A stretch of 64,000 bases of DNA from Chelydra serpentina (lineage: Eukaryota; Chordata; Testudines; Chelydridae), in contig JBAIAC010000027.1 of assembly GCA_037349315.1 (NCBI GenBank), positions 3,968,001-4,032,000 on the forward strand, given 5' to 3'. Below the pieces are notes generated by a model, which was given only the letters and a program-made list of their open reading frames with translations, was not told the origin of the DNA and ran no database searches. Position numbers and translations under genes: made by a program. Shown here piece by piece: positions 1 to 14,844 of the stretch (its first letter is position 1; each line of letters begins with the position of its first letter).

Positions 1-673
1 TGTGCCAGCCTGTCACGCCATTCCCTATAGTGCTGCTTGTGGGGGAGGGAGCCCCACTTTTGGCATTCCCCGGATTACTACCCTTAAGAATGGCACCATG
101 ATTGGCTGGAGCTGTGAGTGCACTCCGCAAAGCCCCGCCCAGCTGAGGCCCACCTGGGAAGGAGGTTTGCCTCCTAGGCACCACTTGGTGGCTAACACTT
201 GCAGGTTAGTGGCAGAGCCTCGTATATTTCACTCGCCTTTGCTGGCAGGAGAGGAGCAGAAAAAGGAAAGGGTGAAGGTGGAGGGAGCTGGGAGGTAGAA
301 AGCCTCTAAGATATTGGTGCTGATGACTGGGGACATGTGTAAGTGGAAAAGGGGTACTAGGGGGAGCACAAGAGTGAGGGGAAAGAAATCAATGAAATCC
401 ACTTTATAAAGAAACCCTTCTGGTGATCCTAGCAGTTAGATTTAATCTGTTTACTTTGGATAGTAATAAAAGGAAACTGGGCCAGCTGCAGACCTCCTTA
501 CTGTGACAACAGTAACCTTTTATTATTCCATCAAACTCCAGGAGGAAATAGCTTAAACATCTGCAGCTCTTGGGCAGCATTCATGCACTCTGAAATACTC
601 CTTCACTGCTACTGTTAGAAGATTTAGTATTCTGTCTCTCTAAGCAATGCGGGGTCCAGGATGATGCAAAGAC

Positions 674-692
674 AGAGAGAGAGAGAGAGAGA
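674..692. repeat. (AG)n microsatellite
   Basis: An uninterrupted run of AG dinucleotides, flanked by related GACAGAGACA sequence. It is an intronic simple repeat with no evident function. Confidence 0.9.
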
Positions 693-1232
693 CAGAGACA
701 CACAGCCTCTGCTTTAATCCAGCTCTTCCAGCCACAGGAACCGTAAACATCACTAGCCTAGTGAATCTCTGATTCCCTGCTGCACAAGGTGGTCCTGTCA
801 GAGCTCCCGTTCCAGAGACCTCTGGGAACGGTGTGTTTTAGAAATGCCACCCATTGCTTTCTTCCTGAAGCCGAGGAATGTACACATCCAGCTGGAATGC
901 ACAGATGCTGGCAAAGCACAGGGTCAGGGGATGCTGGGCAGTTGCTCTCTGCCAGAGTGGTAAAAGCTCGCATTCTTCAATGCTGTTGTTCGTGAAAAGG
1001 TTCATGGAGTGTTCTGGCCTCCCATAAATCATTGGTTCTCGTAGGCTTTGCAGCCACACGTTATTACTCATTTTTGTGTGCGCTAGTCTTAATTATTTCT
1101 CTGAAATGCTGGCATTTCCAGTTTCTGTGCAGCCAGTGCCTCGTCTGTTGTTTAGGAAAGCACGTGGGAAAGAGCTCTCTAGTTCCTTTTCTCAGGGTGA
1201 AAAGGCTTTTTCAAAGAGGAGAACTCAGCTCT

Positions 1233-1302
1233 TCACTGGCTGGGCATTGAACCCAAGTCTCTGGCAAGGGAGGTGAGAATTCTACCACCAAATCACCAAT
1301 GC
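1233..1302 (-). pseudogene. tRNA-Gly(CCC)-like pseudogene
   Basis: Read on the minus strand, these 70 bases align without gaps to vertebrate tRNA-Gly(CCC) as I recall it, with roughly 14 differences. The 5' arm begins GCATTGGTGATTTGGTGG, the anticodon loop reads CTCCCTT (anticodon CCC), and the T loop reads GGGTTCAATGCCC with an intact T stem. The acceptor stem pairs at six of seven positions, allowing one G-T wobble. The anticodon stem has two internal mismatches (C-C and A-C), so a functional tRNA is unlikely. It may be a retrocopied tRNA or the head of an old tRNA-derived SINE; I could not identify a SINE body beside it. Confidence 0.65.
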
Positions 1303-2084
1303 TTTCTTTGCAGGCTGTGAAATTGTCTGGTTGCTAAGAAATGGAGACCACAGAAGAAAGTGTCAGTATCAACAATTAAAAATTCTAGATACGGTACAAA
1401 TACCTGGAGCCTTTAAAGCCGCAAGTCAGCATTGTCCTTAAGCATGTGCAGAACTTTAAACACCCGAACAGCCCCATTGACTTCAATGAGACATACTTAC
1501 ACACTCTGTTGAATCAGGGAATGAGCCGGGCTTTGGAAATGTAGACTCACAGAAAGGAGGATGTGCCATGGTTGTGAGTAAGACTTGGCACTTTAAAAAT
1601 ACTATATGTAATAAAATGAGAATAAGACAGATGACTCCAAATTGTGCATGTACTTAATGTTGCAAATCTGATATGAAAAATAGTATTATTAGTGATCCTT
1701 TAAAAAAAGTAACCTCCCTCCCCCCATAAAATATGTTGTCATAGTGAAAGAGATCCTACAGCCCTGTGTGCATTGATAATTGCAACTCTGGGAATTGTGA
1801 TCTGCTTACCTAAATTCCACCTGAGTTGAGTATATTTCATGTCTTAAAATGTAGGCATGTGTTCACTGTGCTTTTAAACAGCTGCTGTGCCTATCTCTGA
1901 TGGGGTTGCCTTTTGATGGTGTTTTCTTATTATTTACTAATCTTCACAACATCCCTATTTATTTGCAAAGTGCTTAGAGATCTTCTGTTGATAGGTGTTC
2001 TAAAAACACAAACTTCTTTATGGTAAGAGAACTCTACAAGTGAGAAGACAACTCTCTGAAAGACCATACAATTATTTTACTACC

Positions 2085-2957
2085 AGCCGGGAGGGGTTGA
2101 AAGCGCTTGGGAGGACAGGATGCGAATTCAAAATGTCCTTGACGCATTGGAGAATTGGTCCGAAATCAACATGATGAAATTCAGTGAAGACAAGCACAAA
2201 TTACTTCACTTAGGAAGGAAAAAATCAAATGCACAACTACAAAATGCAAATAACTGGCTAGGTGGTAGTACTGCTGAAAAGGATCTGGAGGTTATAGTGG
2301 ATCATAAATTGAATACAAGTCAACAGTGTGGTGCAGTTGTGAAAAAAGCTAATATGATTCTAGGGTGTATTAACAGGACTGTTGTATGTAAGATGCAAGA
2401 GGTAATTGTCCTGCTCTACTTGGTGCTGGTAAGGCCTCAGCTGGAGTACTGTGTCCAGTTCTGGGCGCCGCCACGCTTTAGGAAAGATGTGGACAAATGG
2501 GCGAGAGTCCAAAGGAGAGCAACAAAAATGAAAAAAGTTTAAGAGAACCTTGACTGATGAGGAAAGGTTAAAAAACCTGGGCATGTTTAGTCTTGAGAAA
2601 AGAAGATTGGGGGGGGGACGTGATAAGTCTTCAAATATGTTAAGCGCTGCTATAAAGATGATGGTGATCAGTTTTTCTCTAAGTCCACTGAAGGTAGAAC
2701 AAGAAGTAATGGGCTTAATCTACAGCAAGGGAGATTTAGGTTAGATATTCGGAGAGGCTTACTAACTATTAAGTTAAACTCTGGAATAGACTTCCCAGGG
2801 AGGTTATGGAATCCCTGTCATTGGAGGTTTTTAAGAACAAGTTGGATAAACACCTGTCGGGGATGGTCTAGGTTTATTTGGTCCTGCTTCAGTGCAGGGG
2901 TCTGGATTTGATGACGACTTGAGGTCTCTTCCAGCCCTACACTTCTATGATTCTATG
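2085..2957 (+). mobile_element. CR1 LINE fragment, 5'-truncated
   Basis: The translation from about 2120 to 2542 matches the C-terminal region of the CR1 reverse-transcriptase ORF: it contains NWSEINMMKFSEDKHKLL, then LEVIVDHKLN and VRPQLEYCVQFWAP. Reading continues in another frame from 2550 (LKNLGMFSLEKRRL), so the ORF is frameshifted and dead. The 3' end has the typical CR1 tail, with repeated TTCTATGA-type octamers at 2941-2957. The copy lacks the endonuclease domain and most of the polymerase, as is usual for CR1. It lies in a VPS53 intron in the sense orientation. Confidence 0.9.
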
Positions 2958-3219
2958 GACATCTTATGATGTGAAGGGTCCAAACCAGGTTATATATGTT
3001 ATTAGCAACGCTTCATCTTTCAAAGCAAATAAACCAGGCAACTAAACACAAGAGAACATTGCTAGATTAAGGCAAACCGTGACCCTCTGTACATGGTTGG
3101 TTATCTAGCAATAGAGTTCTGGGTTACAATAAACTTCTAAAGAAGGTAGGTCCTGCTGTGCTATTTTCATTGCTGATTTCTGTAGAAGTTTGATGGCAGG
3201 GTTGTAATCATTGCTTTAA

Positions 3220-3330
<111 letters not shown>

Positions 3331-4029
3331 TGAGTAACAAGCATGCACCTTTCTTTTGTCTTGATTGAATGTGTACTATGACGAGGGTTTTCTCAAATTC
3401 TGCTTTGCTCGCTTTGATCAGCAACAATAGTGCCGCTCCTCCGTCTCTTAGAAAGGATGTAATGTACAGACATGGGCCTCCCAAAAAAAGAAACTGCAGA
3501 GGGATGTTTGTGTTTGACACATACACCCTGCTGTAAAATTCACAATGAAAGGTGGCCAAAATAGGGCTCACCAAGTCCTATAACGCAGTCTGTTGCGTCC
3601 CTGCTGAGAGATGTGGCTCTCGGACACTACAAGTCCCAGCATGCTCCATTTTGACAGTCTGGGCTGCCAAACCACATTGCAGGTTCCATTAATTTACGCA
3701 GCCCTTGCTTGCTTATTTAAAAAGGAGAGTGGCTCCCATTGGATGTTTGTATTCAAATCAGGAACAGAATTTAGGCTTCTGGTAAGTTACTAGTGTGGCC
3801 TTGGGTTGGGCAAAGTTTGAATGCCCCTGATGTGATAGAATCATGGTGTTATCTCTAGTCCCATAGACTTGGAGCAGTGATCCATGTTGGTTTCTTGGGA
3901 AGCAGGCTTTTCTCCTGCAATTTGAGCAATGAAGACTCAGAGCATAGTCAACCGCCCCTCCATTATAAATGCTCTTCTTTCATCTCATGTCCTACACCTA
4001 TAGTTTTGCTTATTAATGTTTTGCAACTC

Positions 4030-4150
4030 ACTTATCCTTGCTGTGCATGTGTTTACCCCTCTGTAAAATGGATGTAACACCTATCTTACAGGGGTGTTCT
4101 GAGATTTGATTATTTGTATAAAGATCTTCACATGAAGCGTGCTATGAATG
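4030..4150 (+). repeat. MIR-like SINE fragment
   Basis: The stretch contains 'ctctgtaaaatgga' followed by 'cttacaggggtgtt' and 'tgtataaagatcttc', the usual downstream half of MIR-type CORE-SINEs. It is old and diverged. The family name is from memory. Confidence 0.5.
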
Positions 4151-7100
4151 TGCTAGCGATTATCAAATGAGTTTTCTGTCACCCTCGGCCCATCACTTTA
4201 CTTAGTAACTGAGTCACCGTAAACTATTAAAGCATCATCATTGTTTCTAACTCACTGCGGAATATTTAGAGATCCTTTGAATGGAAGATGTTCTAGCCAT
4301 GGGGCTCTCAAACTTTTCCGTAGGCTTGACCACATCTTCATAGACAGTCTCCTGGGCACCTCCTCTCCCATTGGTGATCAAATAATGCCCCCATGACAAC
4401 TGCAGTGACTGATTACAGGAAAAAGTGATAATGGGAAAGTATTTAAAATAGTTTAGCTTCTTTTAATATAACTTCAGGGCTGGGGGAGCAGAGGAGAGTC
4501 ACCATCATGTGACCAGCCAGCTCCCTGAAGACTACCAGAGGAGAGAAAAATGAATGGACTTAAACTGAATAGAGGCTCATGGTGGTGATATAATTATTTA
4601 ATATTCATATTATCGTAGTCCTAGGCGCTCCGGTCATGGATCAGAACCCCACTGTGTCCCAGTTGCATTGAAATGCCAGGTAGCAATCCTGGGTCAGTTT
4701 TTCCATGTCCCATAAACCTTTTATGCTTTAAAAAACATGTGCAATAGTCTGCCCTTCTGGGGCTAGATTCCACTCACACAGCAAAACAAAAGGAAATGTC
4801 TTTTTTCCTCCCTCTCCACAAGTGTATGAACATTCCGCCCCTCTCCCCACCCCCTTTGGCCAATTCAGTCCCTGTTTTCAGTAATCCTACCCCACCCTGC
4901 TCCTGCTCTCACAACATTTTTTTCCTCCTATTTTCTTCCGCAGTCCCCAAGATGTTTTACATTAGCTTTATAGCTACAGACAGCAGGGAGTTCAAAGAAA
5001 AACTGCCACATTAGCAAAAAAAAAAATTGCTTTTCTGTACAATCTTTCCTCCTGGGATTGAACTTTTGCGGGATCTATTTGATTGATAGCTGCATAGGGG
5101 ATGTCGCTCGGACAATTAATTGGGTATTTGGGCAGCAAATAGGCTGGTGGGGCAGAAGTTTTGTTTAGTGCTCCCTTAGTTCGTGGCAGAAAGCAGCTGG
5201 TTCCTTTTCTGCTGGAAAATTGTTTCCATACCAGTGTGAAGAAACATAGTGCCAAAATCTGTAGCAGTTTCGCAGGAGATACCTGGAAGAAAGCCTTTAA
5301 AGACTCATGGGGGTTTTTTCAAGCTTGGTTACAATTTGAATGTCAGGCATTGGATTGCACTTCAGTCTCTGGGATATAAGCATCTGACTCTTTTATGCAC
5401 AACTTATGTGAGCGACATGAATATATATAATGGAAATAAACAAAGCTATATTATAGCAGAGCAGTAGCTCTGTTAAAGTTGAGACTTGCTAACTGTTATC
5501 AACCAATATTTCTAAATCCTCTCAAATCCGCACATGCTCAAACTGTCTTGAAAATCGCTGTGCCTTATTATTGTCCAGCATAGGGTTAGTGGTCTGAATC
5601 TGGGGCCACTTGAGCAAGGAGTTCCAGAGGTATCCAATCATGTGTTATATCCTACAATTGACTTGGACTACTTCCCGTTATTTACTCCTACTATTGAGAT
5701 GATGCATGTTATCTAGATTGAACAAACTGGCTTGTTAAACCCGGTGCATTCTTTACTCATGTTGCTTCATGGCTTGATATCCAGCTCTTCTTCATGAAGA
5801 TTGTGCATCCTCCCATTCATCTAATGAAAAATGAAGCACTAGCTATTAATTCTGTCATTGCTTAGCTGACAGTTGTGTCGTGATAGCACTAACTAGGAAC
5901 TTGTGTTAATTGCATACTGTCGTAGATCTAAAAAAAAGTACTGACGTTCCGAAGACCAGGAGAGAGAATCGAGAAAAGGGTGAGCATGCAAATAGAAGGG
6001 TTTGAGTCCAATAGAAACAGAGTAAAATTCTGCACTTGAGTGATTTCATTGCAGTTTCTCTCTCTCTCGTTTTGGAAAATCTGCTCCCAGCTAGTGTGCC
6101 ATTGTTTGGAGAGACTTCTCGTTTGCATATGGAAATAAAGATGTCCTGTCTGCAGCAGTCTCATTTCCAAAACCTGGATAGGAGAGATTCCTTTTCTGTC
6201 TCTCTTAACCTTCTTCACACTTCAGCTCCTAATGGTAGGGAACAACTTTTCCCTATCTGGTGCTTCACGCTGCTGTGAGGCCAACATGTTGTTCCCGTGG
6301 TGCACGGGCAGACGTGCCTATTTGTTCACAGTCCAGCTGCCATGAGTTTGCCAACTCCCAAGCAACAGCTGCTGCAAATAATTGTCACCATCTCCTGGCT
6401 CATCAAGGCCCAAAAGCACCTCAGTCCCATGCTGGACAACAGCTCCAGAATGGCCTGGGGACAAGTGAGGGTGCTCTGCTGACCCTGCTGGGTCACAGCG
6501 AAGGTTGTGCAGTCCATCAGAAAAGTGACAAACCAGTTCTTTGGATTAACTTAAATGCTTTAGGCACTGGTACAGCATTTGGGCCTGCAGCTACTGAAGT
6601 CAATGGGAAAACTTCATTGTCATCAATACAAGCAAAATTGAGCTGCTTGTTTACAATAACTTCCAAATGCAAATTGGACCAATGTCCACAATTAAAATTC
6701 CTCCAGCACAGGACTCTCTGCTTCCCCCCAATCCATCCATCCTCTCCAGCTTGCTCACCTGGAAAAGCTTGAAGGAATGGATGGGTTTTGCAATATGACC
6801 AGAAGGCCAGCTCATTCAGTCAGTCTCTGATGTATGAAGGGAGGGGAAGTGAATTCCAGAGCTGAGGATCCTTTACTGAAGTGGTGATCCATGGCATTTA
6901 GCTACCCCAGGAACCTGACATTTGCCTGTGCAGTTTAGTCTTAGAACTGGCATAGTACAATAGCATTGCTTTCCCAGCCATTTCAGACAACTGTAGTTGC
7001 AGCTACATGTGCTTGTATTGAGGTGGCTTTGGGGGAGCCAGGGAATACATCTAACTCTCTTTGCATAGCGGAGGAGAATGTGTTGTGGAGATCAAGCGTA

Positions 7101-8502
7101 TGAGATGTAAAGAAACAAAAGCCACTGCTGTTGCTCACCGTGTCTTGGGATAGAAGAAATCAGAACAATATGGCTGCTGCCTACTCAGAGTCAGTTTTGT
7201 GTGCACACATGGAGCAAAGCACAGTTGCCGGGATAGAAAAGCAGCTGTTGAATTTAGTAGGACGTTTACTAGGAACAGGCCGTGTCAGTTATCCTTTGAG
7301 ACACTGAAGAAATGCTGCAGGCTATCATATGTGAGCCATCTTTAATAGGCATCGGCGCAGCTGATGCTGCAGCCATGGCAGGAACCTCCCTGATTCTGTA
7401 TCTGTTTCTCCCCTCTGTTCCCATTCACGTCTCCTGGTGGAAGAAAATCGTCATCATCATCACAGGTTTGCACATTGCTCTAGGTGTTGTATAAACAGAC
7501 AGGCAGGTACAGTGCCTTCCCTGCAGAGCTCACAGATCACTGCTTTGACGTAATTGAGCTTCTGTCTCTGGGACTTTGCTTGGCCTACCCAATCTACAGA
7601 CACATCCTTGCAAAATTGGTAGCTGGCTCCCCATAATGTATTTAATTGCTAAAGGGGCTCCACGGCACAGAATAGGATCATAAGCCATAGGATCAAGGCC
7701 AAGCAGTCATTCCTTCCACGTCCCCATGCAGGCATATTCCTTGGTTGCTTTCGGTTGCCCTGACTGCACAGATGCATGCGAGTCTTCAACTTCTGCAGCA
7801 TCAAATGGGTAGCATCAGGTATCAGGCGCTTCAGTCCTTGATTGCAAGCCTGGCCATGGCAAAGGCAGTTGAACCCTCATGCTGAGGGTCCAGTCTTCAC
7901 CTGCAAGAGAAAATAAGTGTGTTTCTGTTTTGAGACTGCATGGCAATGATGTTTGGAAAGGTGTTACGGGACCTTTCCTGAAGCCCAGCATCAGAAGTAT
8001 AATGGAAAAAAGGTTATTGTGCCCTTTTCAGGGGATCCCAGTGCACATGACTCTCCCAGCCCCTAATTATCTGATTTGCCAGGTCTCAGGCATTGAATGT
8101 AGAGCTGGTTGAAAATTTCAGTTGAAATTGGGCAAGGGGTTGTTTTTTAACGGAAAATTGTTGGGGGTTTGTTTGTTTTTTTGGACTAAGCGACATTTTT
8201 TGCACCGCGTCTACTTTCTGTGGAAAATATTGATATTTTGTTGGAAAAAATGAACACCTGAAAGCCCAAATATTTTGTCTGAAAACTGAAACATTTCAGT
8301 GCAAAATGGCGCTGCTGTGCCTCGTGATTGTTGTAGCTGAGTTGCTTTATGGTACCTTTTTCCCCTATGGGTTGGGCTGGGCTTTTTGGCTGGACTACAT
8401 CTACCATGATGCACCACAGCCAGGCACTTTTATGATGTATCCCCCTCTTCTTATCAAGAGGAGTGCATCATGGGAGACGTAGTCTGGCCAGAGAGCCCAG
8501 AC

Positions 8503-8656
8503 CAGCGATGCCCAATAGAAATTCAATGCTAGCCACACTCGTGGTTTTGATGAATTTTTCTTATTAGCCACATTATAAAAAAGCCACATGCATCAGCCAC
8601 AATTCAATAGCCTATTAGCCACATGTGGCTAGTGGCGAACATATTGGACACTGTTG
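8503..8656. mobile_element. hAT-like MITE nested inside another element
   Basis: The left end CAGCGATGCCCAATAG resembles the reverse complement of the right end (CAACAGTGTCCAATAT). It is flanked by a near-perfect 8-bp target duplication, GCCCAGAC at 8495-8502 and GCCTAGAC at 8657-8664, as expected for hAT insertions. It interrupts the element at 8101-8843, so it is the younger of the two. Confidence 0.7.
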
Positions 8657-8805
8657 GCCTAGACCATAAAGAAGAATGGGAGAGTAAGGATCCAAACCAC
8701 AACTCCCGTGAAGCACTATGGTGCCATTTTGAATGGAAGTTTCAGTTTTCAGCAGAAATATTTTGATTTTTGATATTTTGCTGAAAACCCAGTATTTTCT
8801 GTTGG

Positions 8806-8824
8806 GTGTGTGTGTGTGTGTGTG
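8806..8824. repeat. (TG)n microsatellite
   Basis: A pure TG run next to the right terminal inverted repeat of the element at 8101-8843. Confidence 0.9.
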
Positions 8825-9634
8825 CTATTTTTCAACCAGCTCTAATGAAACATATCACACACAGACCAGCAAACCCATCCGTAGTCTAAGAACAGAGCCT
8901 GGTATGCTAACACTGAGGTGTTGGTCCTGGAGAAGTGAGACCGAAGGAGCCCCCTTTGATCAGAAGACTCATGTTGATTCTGTAGTGCTTGGATCAGCCA
9001 TTTGCCAAGCTGAAAAGCCTTTTCTCCATGGTGGGGTAGGTAATGAGTGAACTTCATTGGGGCATATACATCCTATCCCCTGTAGCGATGACAGTTAGCA
9101 AAGAGCAGATTAACTCTGGTGCTCCACAGCTCAAAGGGGGCAGCAAAGAGTACCATGCTTGCATACAATAAGTAGTCAGTGATTAAAAAGAGCTTGAATA
9201 AAAAACACACTTTCATGTGTTAATAATAATTGGTGTCTATTAATAAAGCTTCTTTAAAGGATTTGTGTGTTTTCTGTACAACCAACAGAAACCATGAAAC
9301 AACAAATGGCACCAAGGCTGTACCATTTTGAGCTCGTCCCTTTAAACGGCATGTTCCACATGGCTGATTTGGAGGAGGCTGAGCTGTGCAATACGACTGT
9401 TACTTCAACTGGTGCCAGGGATGAAACTTGAGCATAGGCTTTATGCACTTGCATTTACTATGCTGGTCCTGGCAGGGTTTGTAATATTTTATATGTGACT
9501 GGGGAACCAATTGAAGCTGCCATTAAAATTCTGGGTACACAAGGTCATTATTCTTCCGCCCTATTCTTTGTTGTTGAACGAGCTTTGTGCTGAATGGGTG
9601 GGGACAGGAGAGGTCTAAAGCATCCGGCTGCTAA

Positions 9635-11647
<2,013 letters not shown>

Positions 11648-11795
11648 AACAACAAGCAGCAGTGGTGGACTGACGATCACCAGCCTGCTGAAAGAAAAGG
11701 AGGGCTCGGAAGTGGCTAAATTTACTGTAGAAGAACTCTGTCTCATCTGTAGCATCCTGAGCACGGCAGAGTACTGCTTGGCAACAACCCAACAG
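11648..11795 (+). CDS. VPS53: VPS53 coding exon
   Basis: The exon follows CCCCCAG and ends before GTGAGC. The first base completes a Lys codon; the exon then encodes [19 protein letters not shown] followed by [20 protein letters not shown], up to residue 162 of the part seen here, ending on a codon boundary (CAG, Gln). The sequence is typical of VPS53 and carries no disruption. Confidence 0.97.
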
Positions 11796-12894
11796 GTGAG
11801 CTTCCCTCTGCAACACGTGTAATATTGTATCCCGTCCACCACACGATTATGCCATGGCAAATCAGGCAATGAAGTACTGCTCCTTGGCCCTCAGCTGTAC
11901 TAAGTAATAGCTTGTAATATTTAATTTTAAAATTAAAGGTCGCTACTCATCTAATTAAAAATGTCAGAAAGCTTCTCTGCTGAAATTGACGTAGCAATTT
12001 CTGCTGTGCCCCATGCTGGGTTAATTATGGAACTAGAACGTTGATTAAAACCATATTTCAAAGACGAGAGTGCTGATTTTGCTGCCCTCGCTGGATCAGA
12101 ACAGTTTTGTGACTTAAACCCTAACTGGTGTCTCACTTTTGGGTAGTATCCTTTCATACTTGATACATAAACTGCTTTAATCCAATAGAGGGAGAATAAT
12201 CAAAATCCCTTCCCCCGTTATCCTTCAAGACATAACTTAATGTAGGACCAGGAATGTGGTTAATCACCTCACCGAGTGCCAGGGCACAGTGAAAAGAGGG
12301 GACACACAACGTTTCCCTCAGGCTGCTCCACCATTGCGGTTAACTCTACATTTAACATGCTCTTGGAATGTCTTAGCTTAGTGGATGCCCTGTGTTAGCC
12401 GCCATCTTGGCCAATCCACTGGGGGTTCAACCGGGGACCTCCAGAGCTAAAAGCATGAGCTGCTACTGCTTTAGCTAAAGAACCAAGGCGCTCTAGCTGG
12501 AGCTGTAATAGACTCGTAGCCTCTGCACATCTGGCACAAATGGGGACCTGTAATGCACATTCATCAGTGGGTTACCCGCCTGGTTTAGGTGAGTTAGTAC
12601 CCTAGTCCATTGTCATGTTAGATTTGTGTGGGGTACTGGGCCAGAAACTCTGCTTTTACAGCCTTGGAAGTTAACTGCTTCAAGGACACACCGCCATTGT
12701 GTCTAGAGCTTCTGACAGACAGGAAATCTCTATTCCGGATACTGTTACCCACTAAGCGAATCTCAGACAGGTTACAATAGTCTAGGACCATTTCCTGATT
12801 TAACAAGCTGGCTTTTCCAGGAGTTTAGGCAGCTAAATTATGAATTTAGGTAGAAATCTGATGTCTGTCTGTTACTCATTTTGTCCCCTGGCAG
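11796..12894 (+). other. VPS53: VPS53 intron
   Basis: A 1.1-kb intron with a tRNA-like SINE segment on the minus strand near 12420-12490. Nothing else stands out. Confidence 0.65.
12420..12492 (-). mobile_element. tRNA-derived SINE head
   Basis: Read on the minus strand, the sequence has an A-box-like TAGCTAAAGCAGTAGC and a B-box-like GGTTGAACC about 40 bases apart, the arrangement of an RNA polymerase III promoter. This fits the head of a tRNA-derived SINE. The body and exact family could not be delimited. Confidence 0.45.
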
Positions 12895-12977
12895 CTTGAA
12901 GAAAAGCTCAAAGAAAAAGTGGATGCAAGTCTCATGGAACGAATCAACCTGACAGGAGAGATGGATACGTTCAGCAT
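12895..12977 (+). CDS. VPS53: VPS53 coding exon
   Basis: The exon follows CCTGGCAG and ends before GTATGT. It encodes [20 protein letters not shown] and then GEMDTFS, plus two bases completed to an Ile codon by the next exon, where I recall Thr in human. The 27 codons and the charged heptad-like pattern fit the helical rod of VPS53. Confidence 0.96.
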
Positions 12978-13544
12978 GTATGTCCAGCAGGGTGTCTTTC
13001 CATAATGCTGGCAAATGTCATACCTGATCTGCTCAGTGATGTAGGCCAGGCCAGTACTAGCAGAACGGCTGGTAGATGTAGGATATAAACTGGTAATGCC
13101 ATGATGCTTAAGTCTAGAAGTAGGCTTTTCACAGGTCTCTCTCCTGGACAGCCCAAGAACACGAGTGGTATTGACGATAGATGTAGTTGTTCCCCTTCAT
13201 TATGGCCAAAGGAACGAAAAGACTGAGAGGGGAAAGGAAATAGAGAGTTCCCATCTGGAATAACATTTGCATTTTGGCAGCTGTCTGAGATTGCTGTTAC
13301 ATTTCAAGAAGGAAGCCATCCTGACACATTCTCCTTCCTACAGTAATTTCCCAGTGTAAATCAGCAGTATTTTCATTATTATCAAACACCATTTCATGTG
13401 GCATAAAATGATCGGCCCAAGATGCAAGATCCTTGCATTTAAGGAATGTAATTGAGGGAAAATTGTGATCATGCATTAAAATGATGTTGATCCCATGTTA
13501 ATAAGACCATCGCTGGCACCTTCTATTAGAGAACCTCAAAGTTC

Positions 13545-13705
13545 TCTCCAACCATCTAGCCTATGAAGGAAGTAGTCTTCTTATCCCCATCTTTCTTTCA
13601 GGTGAGGAACCCGAGACACAGAGTGATTAATTGGCTTGCCCGGGGTCACACACAGTCCTTGGCAAAGCTAGGAACAAAACCCAGATATCCTGACTCTCTG
13701 ATCTG
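13545..13705 (-). repeat. MIR-like SINE, minus strand
   Basis: The order 'cttatccccatcttt', 'aggtgaggaacccgagacac', 'ttggcttgcccggggtcaca' and 'aacccagatatcctgactct' is the reverse complement of a MIR-type CORE-SINE. It is diverged, consistent with an old insertion. Confidence 0.7.
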
Positions 13706-14844
13706 TCACAGAACCACTGTTCCTTGAAATCCTAATTGAACAAGTGTTTAATCAAATTGTTCACTCTTAGTCGTGCTGCTTGCCAGTCCTGGAGCTAAGA
13801 TTTAGTAAAGATAACAAGCCCATGTTTCTCTGCTGCTACCAGTAAGGCTGTTTTAGAAGCTTTTTCCTGTCTGGCTCCAGCTAAGACGATTCCTCCTCTC
13901 TTGCTCTAATGGGCAGGATGACAAACAAATGCCCATGCAGGATTTTCACACTCTCTAGGGCTCCTGTTGCTTCTCCAGCCTGGTTTCCTTCCGATCCGAG
14001 CAAACTCCCTTTCTCTGCGCGCTCTCTCAAATACTAAATAAGAAGAGCGAATCCCTGGCCTATGGCTGAGGTTGGAAAGACTTTCTGTGGCTTGGTTGAA
14101 ACACCAAAGCAAATTAGCCCGGAAGTGGGAATGTAATTTGCCATTCTGCCATGTGGTAGAATTCTCCTAATAAGGGCAGTGGGAGGGTGCGTGCCGCATT
14201 CTGCCATGACCTGCTCTTACGAGGCAGCTATTTTGTGTCGCCATTCAGTTTCAGTTGTGGTTGTCTCAATTGGCGGCTAATGACATGAGGTTTTGGAAGT
14301 TGTTTTGACATTTTGTTCACACATCTGCCATTTTGCATGCTTTAAAGTTAGACCTTTGGGGCTGATGCGCCTCGTAGCAGAGGTCTTTAAAGGCCGTTAA
14401 ATCAGAGTAGCACTTTGGCCAGTGTCCTGTCAGTGTAGGACATGCCTCTGAACCTCATTTTGATATACACATTTTTCTTTAAACAATACACAAGTCCCTT
14501 CTACTGGGCTCTGGTGCTTAGTTATGCCCAGGAGTAAATAAAGCCATAAAATGTTGCTGGTAACACACCCCGCCCACTGTTATACTGAACATGTCATTAG
14601 GCCTAGCAGCTGATTTTTTCCCCCCTTCTCTTTGTAATTGCATAAGAGAAGGCGAAAATCACTGGAATGTATGTAAAGAATTTGTATTCGCAATTAGCTA
14701 GGGAAGCGTTTGTCATCGGGATGGCTGTGCGGGTCATTTAGGAAATGACAGGAGCATAACGAACAGTCTTCTTGAGGCAAACTTGGAGGATAAATTGAAT
14801 TGTGGTCTGAACATGGACCCAAGAAGCTCTTAAGGTCTCGCCCC

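Larger units (their letters stand above)
8101..8843. mobile_element. Non-autonomous DNA transposon with long imperfect inverted repeats
   Basis: The left end AGAGCTGGTTGAAAATTTC is mirrored at the right end by ATTTTTCAACCAGCTCT. The symmetry continues inside: 'gactacatctaccatgatgcac' near 8392-8413 pairs with 'gtgcatcatgggagacgtagtc' near 8463-8484. No transposase frame is present. A second element (8503-8656) and a TG microsatellite interrupt the right arm. A clear target duplication was not found. hAT affiliation is likely but unproven. Confidence 0.65.

Noticed and set aside
1233..1302. Functional tRNA-Gly gene
   Set aside because: Two mismatches in the anticodon stem and one at the end of the acceptor stem, plus no T-run terminator immediately after it on the minus strand.
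2120..2744. Open frames at 2120-2542 and 2550-2744 as host genes
   Set aside because: They are frameshifted pieces of a CR1 reverse-transcriptase ORF with the CR1 3' tail just downstream.
6260..6772. 170-codon plus-strand frame
   Set aside because: Low-complexity mixture with no family features, no splice context and lying deep in a VPS53 intron; consistent with chance.
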